Assembly (NCBI GenBank): GCA_002348005.1
Contig: DDYQ01000051.1
Location: forward strand, 1 to 8,757
Direction: 5' to 3'
DNA: 8,757 bases
From: Desulfobacteraceae bacterium UBA2230
GTDB lineage: Bacteria > Desulfobacterota > Desulfobacteria > Desulfobacterales > Desulfosarcinaceae
Positions 1 to 6,751 of this stretch are shown in pieces. The position numbers were made by a program, and so were the translations under genes. Position 1 is the first letter of the stretch, and every line of letters begins with the position of its first letter. The notes under the pieces are model-generated. The model had not been told where the DNA came from, searched no databases, and worked only from the letters and a program-made list of their open reading frames with translations.

Positions 1-652
1 GTTTCCGCTCGGAGATCATCCGGGCGTACACCTTCTCCCGGACGCTCTCCACGTAGTCGAGCCGTTTGATGCGCACGTCGACCAGCTCGATGCCGTACTG
101 CGGGATGATCCTGCGGGCTTCGTTCAATATCGTACGCGTTATCTCTTCGCGCCCACGGGTGATTTCCTGCTTCAGTTCTTCCTCGCGCTCTTCGGGAACC
201 TCCTCCAGTTGCTCCTGTTCAGGAGCTTCCCAGCTCGCGCTGCGGACCAATTGAACCAACTCACTGCTCGAAATCTGGTCGCGCACCACCGAGTCGATAA
301 TGTCGTTCAGCCGGGACTGAGCCCCTTCTTCGGAAGCCACGTTCTCGAGGAATTTGCGGGCATCGGCGATGCGCCAGCGTGCCGTGGTGTCGATCCAGAT
401 GAATTCGCGACCTTTGGTAGGGATCTGGTTGGGGTCGCCATCCCACACCAGCAGGCGTTTTTCAAAACGCTTGACGTCCTGGATAAAAGGCAGTTTGATA
501 TGCAAACCGGCCTCGGTGATGGTCTCGCCGACCGGGCGGCCAAACTGCACCACCACCGCCTGCTGGCCCTCTTCGAGGGTATACAGCGCACTGTACGCCA
601 CGATCACGATCAGTGCGGCAATCGCAATTAGAATTTTGACAGAATTATTCAT
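1..652 (-). CDS. hflC: HflC, FtsH protease modulator (3' end outside window)
   Basis: HflC is the smaller partner of the HflK-HflC complex, an SPFH/band-7 inner-membrane assembly that surrounds the FtsH protease and limits its access to membrane substrates. Translating from the ATG at 652 gives 217 uninterrupted codons running off the left edge; E. coli HflC is about 334 residues, so roughly the last third is missing. Seen in the protein: one N-terminal hydrophobic segment (about residues 5-24, KILIAIAALIVIVAY), then the band-7 opening EEGQQAVVVQFGRPVG, AGLHIKLPFIQDVKRF, and the HflC-type stretch RLLVWDGDPNQIPTKGREF. A charged Glu/Arg-rich segment (residues about 143-172) precedes YGIELVDVRIKRLDY, typical of the family. 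The start codon overlaps the hflK stop as ATGA, so the two are probably translationally coupled. The identification is firm; only the C-terminus is unseen. Confidence 0.96.
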   Translation of the reverse strand, partial: MNNSVKILIAIAALIVIVAYSALYTLEEGQQAVVVQFGRPVGETITEAGLHIKLPFIQDVKRFEKRLLVWDGDPNQIPTKGREFIWIDTTARWRIADARKFLENVASEEGAQSRLNDIIDSVVRDQISSSELVQLVRSASWEAPEQEQLEEVPEEREEELKQEITRGREEITRTILNEARRIIPQYGIELVDVRIKRLDYVESVREKVYARMISERK

Positions 653-1728
653 GGCTGACTCCCGGTTGGCGGGTTACCGGTTGGTCTCGGCTGGGTGCCG
701 GCCGCAGTCGGTTCCGAACCCGAAGTGAGCGGCAGCCAGGGCACGAGCGCTTTCTGATCCTGGTCGACGATGTATAACCCCTTTAAACCATCAAGGAAAT
801 CGGCCATCGATTCCAGATATAAGCGCCGGCGGGTCACCTCCGGTGCGCTTTGATACTCCTTCAGGATGGCCTCAAAGCGTACCGCCTCGCCGCTGGCGCG
901 GTTGATACGCTCCAAAGCATAGCCTTCCGCCTGGCTGATGTTCTGGGCCGCCACACCGCTGGCCCTGGGAATTTCGCGGTTGGCCTGCTCCTGGGCCTGG
1001 TTGATGGTGCGCTCCCTGTCCTGGCGCGATTCATTCACTTCGTTGAAGGCCGGCTTGACCGTGTCGGGGGGTGTCACATCCTGCAGTTCCACGGTCACCA
1101 GCCGCACGCCCGTTTGATAAGAGCTCAACAGGTCCTGAATCTCTTTTTTAGCTTCGGCGGCAACTTCCACACGCGCGGTGGTCAGAACATCGCTGCCCAG
1201 CCGGTTGCCTACCACCCGCCGCATGACCGCTTCGGTGGTATCGCGAATGGTCTTGGGAGTGTCCCGCACCTGAAAAAGGAAGCTGATCGGGTCCTCGATG
1301 CGGTATTGGATGATCCACTGGACGTCGATGACGTTGAGGTCACCCGTAAGCATGAGCGATTCGCCCTTGAATTCACCATTGGCCGCATAGCGGGTGCGCT
1401 CGCCGGGGGTGGCGGACAGAGTCCGGAAGCCGAATTCTTCCTTGAGCACGCGTGCGGTCGGCAGCAGGCGGACCTTCTCGATGCCCAGGGGCCACTTGAA
1501 ATGCAGCCCGGGGGAAGCCGTACGCACCACTCGGCCGAAGCGCTGCACGATTCCCGTCTCCTCGGGTTGAACGGTGAACCAGACGCTGAAAACGAGGATC
1601 AGCAGGACCAGCCCGGCGAACACGAGCAGCGGTGGACCAAATTTGGCCCCCCGCCAGCGTCGCCGGAACTGTTCGGCCATATCTTCCCACGAGGGTTCCC
1701 GTCCGCCTGGTGGCGTCCAAGCAGCCAT
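649..1728 (-). CDS. hflK: HflK, FtsH protease modulator
   Basis: HflK is the larger subunit of the HflKC complex that modulates the membrane protease FtsH. The protein has 359 residues, somewhat shorter than the roughly 420 of E. coli, mainly because the Gly-rich N-terminal tail is reduced to a short segment (WTPPGGREPSWEDM). A single membrane span covers about residues 32-53 (PPLLVFAGLVLLILVFSVWF). The SPFH domain follows, with QPEETGIVQRFGRVVRT, SPGLHFKWPLGIEKV and LNVIDVQWIIQYRIEDP. A charged helical region (FNEVNESRQDRERTINQAQE, then SQAEGYALERINRASGEA) matches the HflK stalk. The last 25 or so residues are a Pro/Thr/Gly-rich tail. The ATG at 1728 is preceded by a perfect AGGAGG six bases upstream, which settles the start. 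It is first in the hflK-hflC operon, overlapping hflC by four bases. Confidence 0.96.
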   Translation of the reverse strand: MAAWTPPGGREPSWEDMAEQFRRRWRGAKFGPPLLVFAGLVLLILVFSVWFTVQPEETGIVQRFGRVVRTASPGLHFKWPLGIEKVRLLPTARVLKEEFGFRTLSATPGERTRYAANGEFKGESLMLTGDLNVIDVQWIIQYRIEDPISFLFQVRDTPKTIRDTTEAVMRRVVGNRLGSDVLTTARVEVAAEAKKEIQDLLSSYQTGVRLVTVELQDVTPPDTVKPAFNEVNESRQDRERTINQAQEQANREIPRASGVAAQNISQAEGYALERINRASGEAVRFEAILKEYQSAPEVTRRRLYLESMADFLDGLKGLYIVDQDQKALVPWLPLTSGSEPTAAGTQPRPTGNPPTGSQP

Positions 1729-1734
1729 TCATTA

Positions 1735-1740
1735 CCTCCT
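1735..1740 (-). promoter_or_regulatory. Ribosome binding site of hflK
   Basis: The minus strand reads AGGAGG, six bases (TAATGA) before the ATG at 1728. A second ATG at 1732-1730 lies in another frame only three bases after the SD and is unlikely to be used. This perfect Shine-Dalgarno fixes the hflK start. Confidence 0.8.
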
Positions 1741-2240
1741 TTGCCATTGCGGTGGCGCATAGCGCCCCCATCAACACCCTTCGCCCCCAGGAGCAGTTCG
1801 AAGAAACATTCAGGGTTCCGGTATGCGGTTCAAAGCTTTGGAACTGTCCTACTGGACCATTTTGGGGTGCTGGCTCCCCGGATGGCCATGCGCCGCCCCT
1901 CACCTCATGCAGGTCAGGAGGCGAGACGGCGATCGGTCCGCACTGCCCTCAAATGTGCTGCGGGCCGGGTTGGAGTCTGGAACTTCAGGCGAATTGGAAT
2001 CTACGCCGTACCACTGGTCGGTCAGTAAATCAGAAATGGTGCTGAGCTTGATTGAATCATATGCAAAGTGCGGTTGTTCTTTTATATTCATGCCAATCAC
2101 GCCATTGTCAACACGGAAACGCCGATTTTCAGTCTCCCTGAAAACGACTTCGGATCGATCCATTGTTTTTTATTGCAGGCGCATTTCGGCCTCGTCTATT
2201 GTGATCCGTGTCATATGCCCGAACCGTTTTGCCGACAGCG
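1741..2240. other. Divergent intergenic region between hflK and glgP
   Basis: About 500 bases separate the divergent hflK and glgP start regions. Open frames cross it on both strands, including an in-frame upstream extension of glgP and an 87-codon minus-strand frame (1900-2163). Their translations have no recognisable domain, and no start with a convincing ribosome binding site was seen. The part around 2040-2110 is AT-rich compared with its surroundings and holds the promoter annotated at 2081-2111. A ten-base palindrome CAAAGCTTTG lies at 1831-1840 and a short GGCGC-ATA-GCGCC stem at 1754-1766; neither can be assigned a function. I see no convincing promoter for glgP here. Confidence 0.6.
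2081..2111 (-). promoter_or_regulatory. Candidate sigma-70 promoter directed at hflK
   Basis: On the minus strand a perfect -35 box TTGACA (2111-2106) is followed after 19 bases by TATAAA (2086-2081), a five-of-six match to the -10 consensus; shifting by one base gives ATATAA at 18-base spacing. It lies in the most AT-rich part of the gap. Transcription would start near 2074 and run toward hflK at 1728, giving a leader of about 345 bases. The spacing is at the long end, and a closer promoter cannot be excluded. Confidence 0.45.
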
Positions 2241-2248
2241 AGGAACCG

Positions 2249-4723
2249 ATGCAGCGAAAAAAACTCCGTCCTTCCCGGAAACGTTTTTCTATCGCGGTGA
2301 CGCACAGCGCCCTGAAAAAAGATATCATGCGCCACATCCGCTTTTCCCTGGGCAGCGATCCCGGCAAGCCGGATAAATTCGCCGTGTTTATGGGCCTGGC
2401 CCATAGCGTGCGCGATCGTCTGATTGATCGCTGGATTGAAACGCAGCGCTCGCTTTACGACACACAATCCAAGCGCGTCTATTTTCTGTCCATGGAATTT
2501 CTGCCCGGCCGATTTCTTAGAAATTATCTGATCAGCCTGGGAATGGAGAGCGTGGCGCGTGAGACCTTGGAGCAGATGGGATTCGATCTTGATGAACTGG
2601 AAGAAGAGGAGTGGGACGCCGGCTTGGGCAACGGGGGTCTGGGGCGGCTGGCCTCCTGCTACATGGATTCGATGGCGTGCCGGCGTCTGCCCGGATACGG
2701 TTACGGCATCCGGTACGACTTCGGTATTTTCCATCAGGTCCTGGAAGATGGCTGGCAGCGCGAACAAAGCGACAACTGGATGCGACGCGGCAATCCGTGG
2801 GAAATCCAGCGCTGCAACCATTTGGTGCCGATCCGCTTTTTCGGACGCTCGGAAGCATATGTGGACGCCCTGGGACGCCGACGCTTCCGCTGGGTGGACG
2901 GAGAAGTGGTCATGGCAATGGCCAGCGACATCCTGGTGCCCGGCCTGGCCGATCATTATGTAACCAACATGCGCCTGTGGATCGCTCAATCCAGCCGTGA
3001 ATTCAACCTGGAGTACTTCAATCAGGGCGACTACATCGGGGCCATGGAATCCAAAGTATTGAGCGAAAACATTTCCAAGGTGCTCTATCCCAGCGACGAA
3101 CAGGCTGCCGGACGCGAGCTGCGCCTCAAACAGCAATATTTCTTCGTGGCCGCCACGCTGGACGATATCCTGCGGCGCTTTCGGAAGCAGAATCTGGCCT
3201 TTGCAGCCCTGCCCGATTGCGTGGCCATTCAACTGAACGACACGCACCCCTCCATCGCCGTGGCCGAATTGATGCGTATTCTGCTGGATCTGGAGGGTCT
3301 GGAGTGGGATGTTGCCTGGTCCATTTGCGAAAAGACATTCGGCTATACCAATCACACTGTGCTGCCTGAAGCCATGGAAAGTTGGCCGGTGGATCTTTTC
3401 GGTCGCATTCTGCCGCGGCACCTCGAAATCATCTATGAAATCAACCACCGTTTCCTGGAAACCGTACGCCGGAGCCAACCGGAGGACCCCCACCTGCCTG
3501 CCCGCCTGTCCCTCATCCAGGAAGGCGAGGTCAAGCGCGTCCGTATGGCCCACCTGGCGATCGTGGGCAGTCATTGCGTCAATGGGGTGGCCGAGCTTCA
3601 CAGCCGCATTTTGCGCGAGTCGCTGTTCAAGGAATTCGACCGCCTGTTCCCCGGGCGTTTTCGCAATGTCACCAACGGCATTACACCCCGGCGCTGGCTG
3701 CACCAGGCCAATCCCTCCCTGTCGCGCCTGATCACTTCGGCCATCGGACCGGCCTGGGTGGAAGATCTGGACCGTTTGGGCGAACTTGTCCCGTTGGCCG
3801 AAGATGCCGACTTCCGTACGGCCTGGATGCACATCAAGCTGAACAACAAGATTCGGCTGGCGCGCTACGCCTTGCGCAAAGTGGGGCTGGAACTCGATCC
3901 AGCCACGCTTTTCGACGTGCAGGTCAAACGCATCCACGAGTACAAACGTCAGCTTCTGAACATCCTGCATGTTGTCGCTCAGTACCGGCGCATCAAAAGT
4001 GATCCCGGAGCCGCCCCTGTACCACGCACCGTGATCTTCGCCGGAAAGTCGGCACCAGCCTATCACCGCGCCAAGCTGATTATAAAATTGATCAACTGCG
4101 TGGCCGACGTCGTCAATCGCGACCCGGATACGCAGGGCAAGCTGCGGGTGATCTTTCTACCCAACTACTGCGTCTCGCAGGCCGAAAAAATCATCCCGGC
4201 CGCGGATCTTTCCGAACAGATCTCAACCGCCGGAATGGAGGCTTCCGGAACGGGCAACATGAAGCTGACGCTCAATGGGGCCTTGACTATCGGCACCCTG
4301 GACGGGGCCAACATCGAAATCATGGAAGAAGTGGGCCGCGAAAACATCTTCATTTTCGGTTTGAACGCCCCGCAAGTCGTCGCCCGCCGGGCCTGCGGCT
4401 ACGATCCACTGGTCTGCTACGAGGCCGGTGGTGAATTAAGGGCGGTTCTGGATATGATCGGAGCGGGGTATTTTTCACCGGACAACCCCTCACTGTTTGC
4501 CCCGATTATGGATGCACTGCTGCATCAGGGCGACTATTACATGGTGCTGGCCGATTACCCCGCCTATGCGGAAACCCAGCTGGCAGTGGATCGATTGTAC
4601 CAGGACAAGGAGGCGTGGGCCCGCTGTTCGATTTTCAATACCGCCCGCATGGGCAAGTTCTCAAGCGATCGGGCGATCATGGAGTACGCCGCGCACATTT
4701 GGAATGTGCGGCCGGTGCTCTAA
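2249..4723 (+). CDS. glgP: Glycogen/alpha-glucan phosphorylase
   Basis: This enzyme (GT35, PLP-dependent) removes glucose units from the non-reducing end of glycogen or maltodextrin using phosphate, giving glucose-1-phosphate in the cytoplasm. From the ATG at 2249 it has 824 residues, normal for the family. Seen motifs: YFLSMEFLPGR (78-88), AGLGNGGLGRLA (124-135), QLNDTHPSIAVAEL (from 328), KRIHEYKRQ (560-568), and the PLP-lysine motif EASGTGNMKLT with the Schiff-base lysine at 672. The frame stays open upstream to 1823, but those 142 extra codons resemble no phosphorylase N-terminus. The chosen ATG has AGGA five bases ahead, and family-like sequence (DIMRHIRFSLG) begins about residue 25. No other glycogen gene is in the window; glgP is divergent from hflKC and convergent with the HesB-like gene. 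Maltodextrin or glycogen preference cannot be told from sequence alone. Confidence 0.96.
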   Translation: MQRKKLRPSRKRFSIAVTHSALKKDIMRHIRFSLGSDPGKPDKFAVFMGLAHSVRDRLIDRWIETQRSLYDTQSKRVYFLSMEFLPGRFLRNYLISLGMESVARETLEQMGFDLDELEEEEWDAGLGNGGLGRLASCYMDSMACRRLPGYGYGIRYDFGIFHQVLEDGWQREQSDNWMRRGNPWEIQRCNHLVPIRFFGRSEAYVDALGRRRFRWVDGEVVMAMASDILVPGLADHYVTNMRLWIAQSSREFNLEYFNQGDYIGAMESKVLSENISKVLYPSDEQAAGRELRLKQQYFFVAATLDDILRRFRKQNLAFAALPDCVAIQLNDTHPSIAVAELMRILLDLEGLEWDVAWSICEKTFGYTNHTVLPEAMESWPVDLFGRILPRHLEIIYEINHRFLETVRRSQPEDPHLPARLSLIQEGEVKRVRMAHLAIVGSHCVNGVAELHSRILRESLFKEFDRLFPGRFRNVTNGITPRRWLHQANPSLSRLITSAIGPAWVEDLDRLGELVPLAEDADFRTAWMHIKLNNKIRLARYALRKVGLELDPATLFDVQVKRIHEYKRQLLNILHVVAQYRRIKSDPGAAPVPRTVIFAGKSAPAYHRAKLIIKLINCVADVVNRDPDTQGKLRVIFLPNYCVSQAEKIIPAADLSEQISTAGMEASGTGNMKLTLNGALTIGTLDGANIEIMEEVGRENIFIFGLNAPQVVARRACGYDPLVCYEAGGELRAVLDMIGAGYFSPDNPSLFAPIMDALLHQGDYYMVLADYPAYAETQLAVDRLYQDKEAWARCSIFNTARMGKFSSDRAIMEYAAHIWNVRPVL
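4692..4710 (+). repeat. Stem-loop in the last codons of glgP
   Basis: CGCACATT and AATGTGCG form a perfect 8-bp stem around a TGG loop, about ten bases before the glgP stop codon. A second, weaker hairpin (GCCGG-AAACG-CCGGC, 4737-4751) follows just after the stop. Neither is followed by a T run on either strand, so these are not canonical intrinsic terminators. They may contribute to 3'-end formation or stability between the convergent genes, but the first may equally be a coding coincidence. Confidence 0.35.
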
Positions 4724-4770
4724 CAGGTGACCTGGCGCCGGAAACGCCGGCATCATTCAGGTGAGGCGAG

Positions 4771-5169
4771 TCAGGTGTTCGTGTTTTCTTTTTTGAGCCG
4801 GCGCAGGCCATGTGCGCATTTGTGCGGGCAGGTGGCGCAATCGCCCGAACAGCGACTGCCGTCGCCGCACATGAAGCCGCAGTTGCCGCAGCCGTGTTGG
4901 GCGGAAATACCGCTGCCGGTGATCCGAAAGCCGAACCCATCGGAATCCACCCTGATCGGCTGGACGCTTTTCAGCAGCACTTTGTCGATCACATATTGAA
5001 AGCCGTCGATTTCAAAGACCGCATCCGATTTTCGGGGTCTTTCCAGCGCCACGCCGAAAGTGCGGATCCCGCAGCCACCCAGTTTGACATACAACCGGAG
5101 CGCGCGTCTTTTCTTGTTTCTGAAGTGTTCAGCCATCAGCTTGGTCGCCCTGGCCGTTACTTCGAGCAT
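4771..5169 (-). CDS. IscA/HesB-type iron-sulfur domain protein with Cys-rich C-terminal tail
   Basis: The first 85 or so residues resemble the HesB/IscA (A-type Fe-S carrier) fold: LEVTARATKLMAEHF, LRLYVKLGGCGIRTFGVALE, VFEIDGFQYVIDKVLL and GFGFRITG follow the usual strand order, with one cysteine (C33) where A-type carriers have their first ligand. Instead of the usual CGCG-type ending, residues 94-118 hold seven cysteines: C94, C97, C101, C107, C111, C114, C118. The tail could bind a cluster or metal, but this is inference. I start at the ATG at 5169 (132 residues), which has a G-rich Shine-Dalgarno-like run (GGGGGG, 5181-5176) six bases upstream. The ATG at 5175 directly abuts that run, and the TTG at 5229 falls at the predicted transcription start. 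The gene is alone on its strand, convergent with glgP, with no isc or suf genes nearby. A role in Fe-S or sulfur handling is likely; the exact function is unknown. Confidence 0.8.
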   Translation of the reverse strand: MLEVTARATKLMAEHFRNKKRRALRLYVKLGGCGIRTFGVALERPRKSDAVFEIDGFQYVIDKVLLKSVQPIRVDSDGFGFRITGSGISAQHGCGNCGFMCGDGSRCSGDCATCPHKCAHGLRRLKKENTNT

Positions 5170-5236
5170 GGCCATCCCCCCAACATCGGTACGCATCCAT
5201 CGCCGCGGGTCCGAAGACGCAACGAACAAAGGTGGT

Positions 5237-5266
5237 AATATTCATCGTGATCCATCTCTTTGTCAA
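5237..5266 (-). promoter_or_regulatory. Candidate sigma-70 promoter of the HesB-like gene
   Basis: The minus strand has a perfect TTGACA (5266-5261), 18 bases of spacer, and AATATT (5242-5237, four of six consensus bases). The start site would be near 5230, leaving a leader of about 60 bases before the ATG at 5169. This placement argues against the more upstream TTG start at 5229. Confidence 0.55.
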
Positions 5267-5411
5267 CCGCTGAATCGGCATTGTGCGCAAAGTGCGCGCC
5301 GCGCGTTCCCACTGTCGTCCCCTCGGACAAATCATACGGACGCGTGCGGCTGGCGCAATGCCCCCCCCTCGCGCAACATGCACCTCGACACTGCCTTTCT
5401 CCACAAACGTA

Positions 5412-5440
5412 TTGACCTCAACGCCGCATCCCGTTATCAG
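5412..5440 (+). promoter_or_regulatory. Candidate sigma-70 promoter of the glycosyltransferase operon
   Basis: TTGACC (5412-5417, five of six) is followed after exactly 17 bases by TATCAG (5435-5440, four of six). Transcription would begin near 5447, about 36 bases ahead of the GTG start at 5483. Together with the promoter at 5237-5266 it makes the 5170-5482 gap a divergent control region. Nothing else recognisable was seen between them (5267-5411). Confidence 0.45.
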
Positions 5441-5473
5441 AAGCACTTCGTTCGAAAAGGGACCACTCACACC

Positions 5474-5479
5474 GGAGGG
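5474..5479 (+). promoter_or_regulatory. Ribosome binding site of the glycosyltransferase gene
   Basis: GGAGGG lies three bases before the GTG at 5483. The spacing is short, but no other in-frame start nearby has a Shine-Dalgarno sequence. An ATG at 5481 is in another frame, only one base after the SD, and closes after twelve codons. Confidence 0.5.
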
Positions 5480-5482
5480 CAT

Positions 5483-6751
5483 GTGGACAACGACCGCCCC
5501 TTGCGCATTTGTCTTCTGAGCTACCGCAGTCATCCCTACTGTGGGGGGCAGGGTGTCTATGTGCGCCAACTGAGCCAAGCCCTCGGTGCGCTGGGCCACA
5601 GCATGGATGTGGTTTCAGGCCCCCCCTATCCCGAACTGCAAAACGGGAGCCGACTCCACCGCCTTCCCGGCCTCGATTTGTACAATCCGGCGGCGCTGTT
5701 CAGAACGCCCTCGCTTTCAGAGCTTTGCAACCCCATCAATCTGATCGAATGGCTGGGGGTCTCCACCATGGGATTTCCCGAGCCGCTGACGTTCGGCCTG
5801 CGCGCCGGCCGATTTCTTAAGAAACGGCTTCAGCGGTATGATATCATTCACGACAATCAGAGCCTTTCCTATGGCGTGTGGGCACTTTCACGCCGTCTAC
5901 CCACGGTGGCCACGATCCATCATCCCATCAGCGTGGATCGCCGTCTGGCAATACGCGGCGAACGCTGGTTCTGGAAAAAAGCCCAACAATGGCGCTGGTA
6001 CAGCTTCATCGGCATGCAGATGCGTGTGGCCGCCGCGCTGAAGCACGCGATCACCGTTTCCCGGGCGGCGCGTGACGACATCTGCCGCGAATACAACATT
6101 GCGACGGAAAAGATGAGTGTGGTGCCGAACGGCATCGATACGCAGCGTTTCAAACCCATGCCCGGCATTCGACGCCTGCGCGACCGCCTGATCGCCACGG
6201 CAAGCGCCGACACCCCTTTAAAGGGATTGGCCACCCTGCTGCGCGCGATGGCCCGCATACTGCCCACGCGCCCCAACCTCCAGCTTATGGTGGTCGGTTC
6301 CTTGAAAAAAGAAAGTCCGATAGCGCCGCTGCTCAATGAATTGAGACTGGGCGAGCGGGTGCGTTTCACCGGGCCGATCCGCGATGACGAGTATGTTCGC
6401 CTCTATGCGCAGGCCTGGGCCGCAGTGGTGCCGTCCCTGTACGAAGGCTTCGGTCTGCCGGCCGGCGAGGCAATGGCGTGCGGCGTACCGGTAATCAGCA
6501 CCATGGCCGGGGCATTGCCCGAGGTGGTGGGCGATGCCGGGATTCTCGTGCCGCCCGGGGACGCGGCCGCCCTGGCCCACGCCATCGTTCGAATTTGCGA
6601 TGACGCCGATCTGGCTGCCGTACTGGGCCGCGCCGGCTGTGCACGCGTTAACACCCATTTCACCTGGGCGGAGGCGGCCCGCAAGACCGTTGCCGTCTAT
6701 CGGCGAACCATTGATGATTACAATCGATCTGAAGCGGCTGCGCCTGTTTGA
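5483..6751 (+). CDS. Glycosyltransferase family 4 (GT-B fold)
   Basis: The product should transfer a sugar from a nucleotide-sugar donor to an unknown acceptor in cell-envelope glycan, lipopolysaccharide or glycolipid synthesis; it has no signal peptide or clear membrane span. With the GTG start it has 422 residues. The N-terminal Rossmann half opens RICLLSYRSHPYCGGQGVYV, with the glycine loop at 20-24, and contains YDIIHDNQSLSYG (119-131) and TIHHPIS (144-150). The C-terminal half has VVPNGID (213-219), ASADTPLKGL (240-249), FTGPI (295-299) and the GT4 signature PSLYEGFGLPAGEAMACGVP, including the EX7E pair E321/E329. The frame is open far upstream (from 5060), but homology begins at the GTG, which has GGAGGG nearby and a candidate promoter about 40 bases further up. 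The end overlaps the next gene by 38 bases, so the pair is probably translationally coupled. Donor and acceptor cannot be deduced. Confidence 0.92.
   Translation: MDNDRPLRICLLSYRSHPYCGGQGVYVRQLSQALGALGHSMDVVSGPPYPELQNGSRLHRLPGLDLYNPAALFRTPSLSELCNPINLIEWLGVSTMGFPEPLTFGLRAGRFLKKRLQRYDIIHDNQSLSYGVWALSRRLPTVATIHHPISVDRRLAIRGERWFWKKAQQWRWYSFIGMQMRVAAALKHAITVSRAARDDICREYNIATEKMSVVPNGIDTQRFKPMPGIRRLRDRLIATASADTPLKGLATLLRAMARILPTRPNLQLMVVGSLKKESPIAPLLNELRLGERVRFTGPIRDDEYVRLYAQAWAAVVPSLYEGFGLPAGEAMACGVPVISTMAGALPEVVGDAGILVPPGDAAALAHAIVRICDDADLAAVLGRAGCARVNTHFTWAEAARKTVAVYRRTIDDYNRSEAAAPV

Noticed and set aside
2038..2052. Possible sigma-54 promoter (TGG...TTGA) ahead of glgP.
   Set aside because: The essential GC of the -12 element is replaced by GA, so it does not meet the sigma-54 consensus.
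1900..2163. 87-codon minus-strand open frame in the hflK-glgP gap.
   Set aside because: No recognisable domain and no convincing ribosome binding site. Its only internal ATG (2091) lies at the edge of the promoter-like element, upstream of the predicted start site.
1744..2312. Imperfect direct repeat: 20 of 24 bases shared between 1744-1767 and 2289-2312 (core GCGGTG.CGCA.AGCGCCC).
   Set aside because: One copy is in the hflK upstream region and one inside glgP. A rough random-match estimate for a GC-rich window of this size gives on the order of one such pair, so chance explains it.
2129..4066. 645-codon open frame antisense to glgP.
   Set aside because: It is the shadow of a GC-biased coding strand. 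The translation has no recognisable domain, while the plus strand encodes an unmistakable phosphorylase.
5285..5297. GCGCA-AAG-TGCGC small hairpin in the divergent intergenic region.
   Set aside because: Five base pairs in GC-rich sequence is expected by chance. It is not placed where it would clearly act as an operator for either candidate promoter.
5129..5599. 156-codon minus-strand open frame across the 5170-5482 gap.
   Set aside because: It overlaps the HesB-like gene start and the glycosyltransferase start, contains no recognised motif, and runs through both promoter-like elements.
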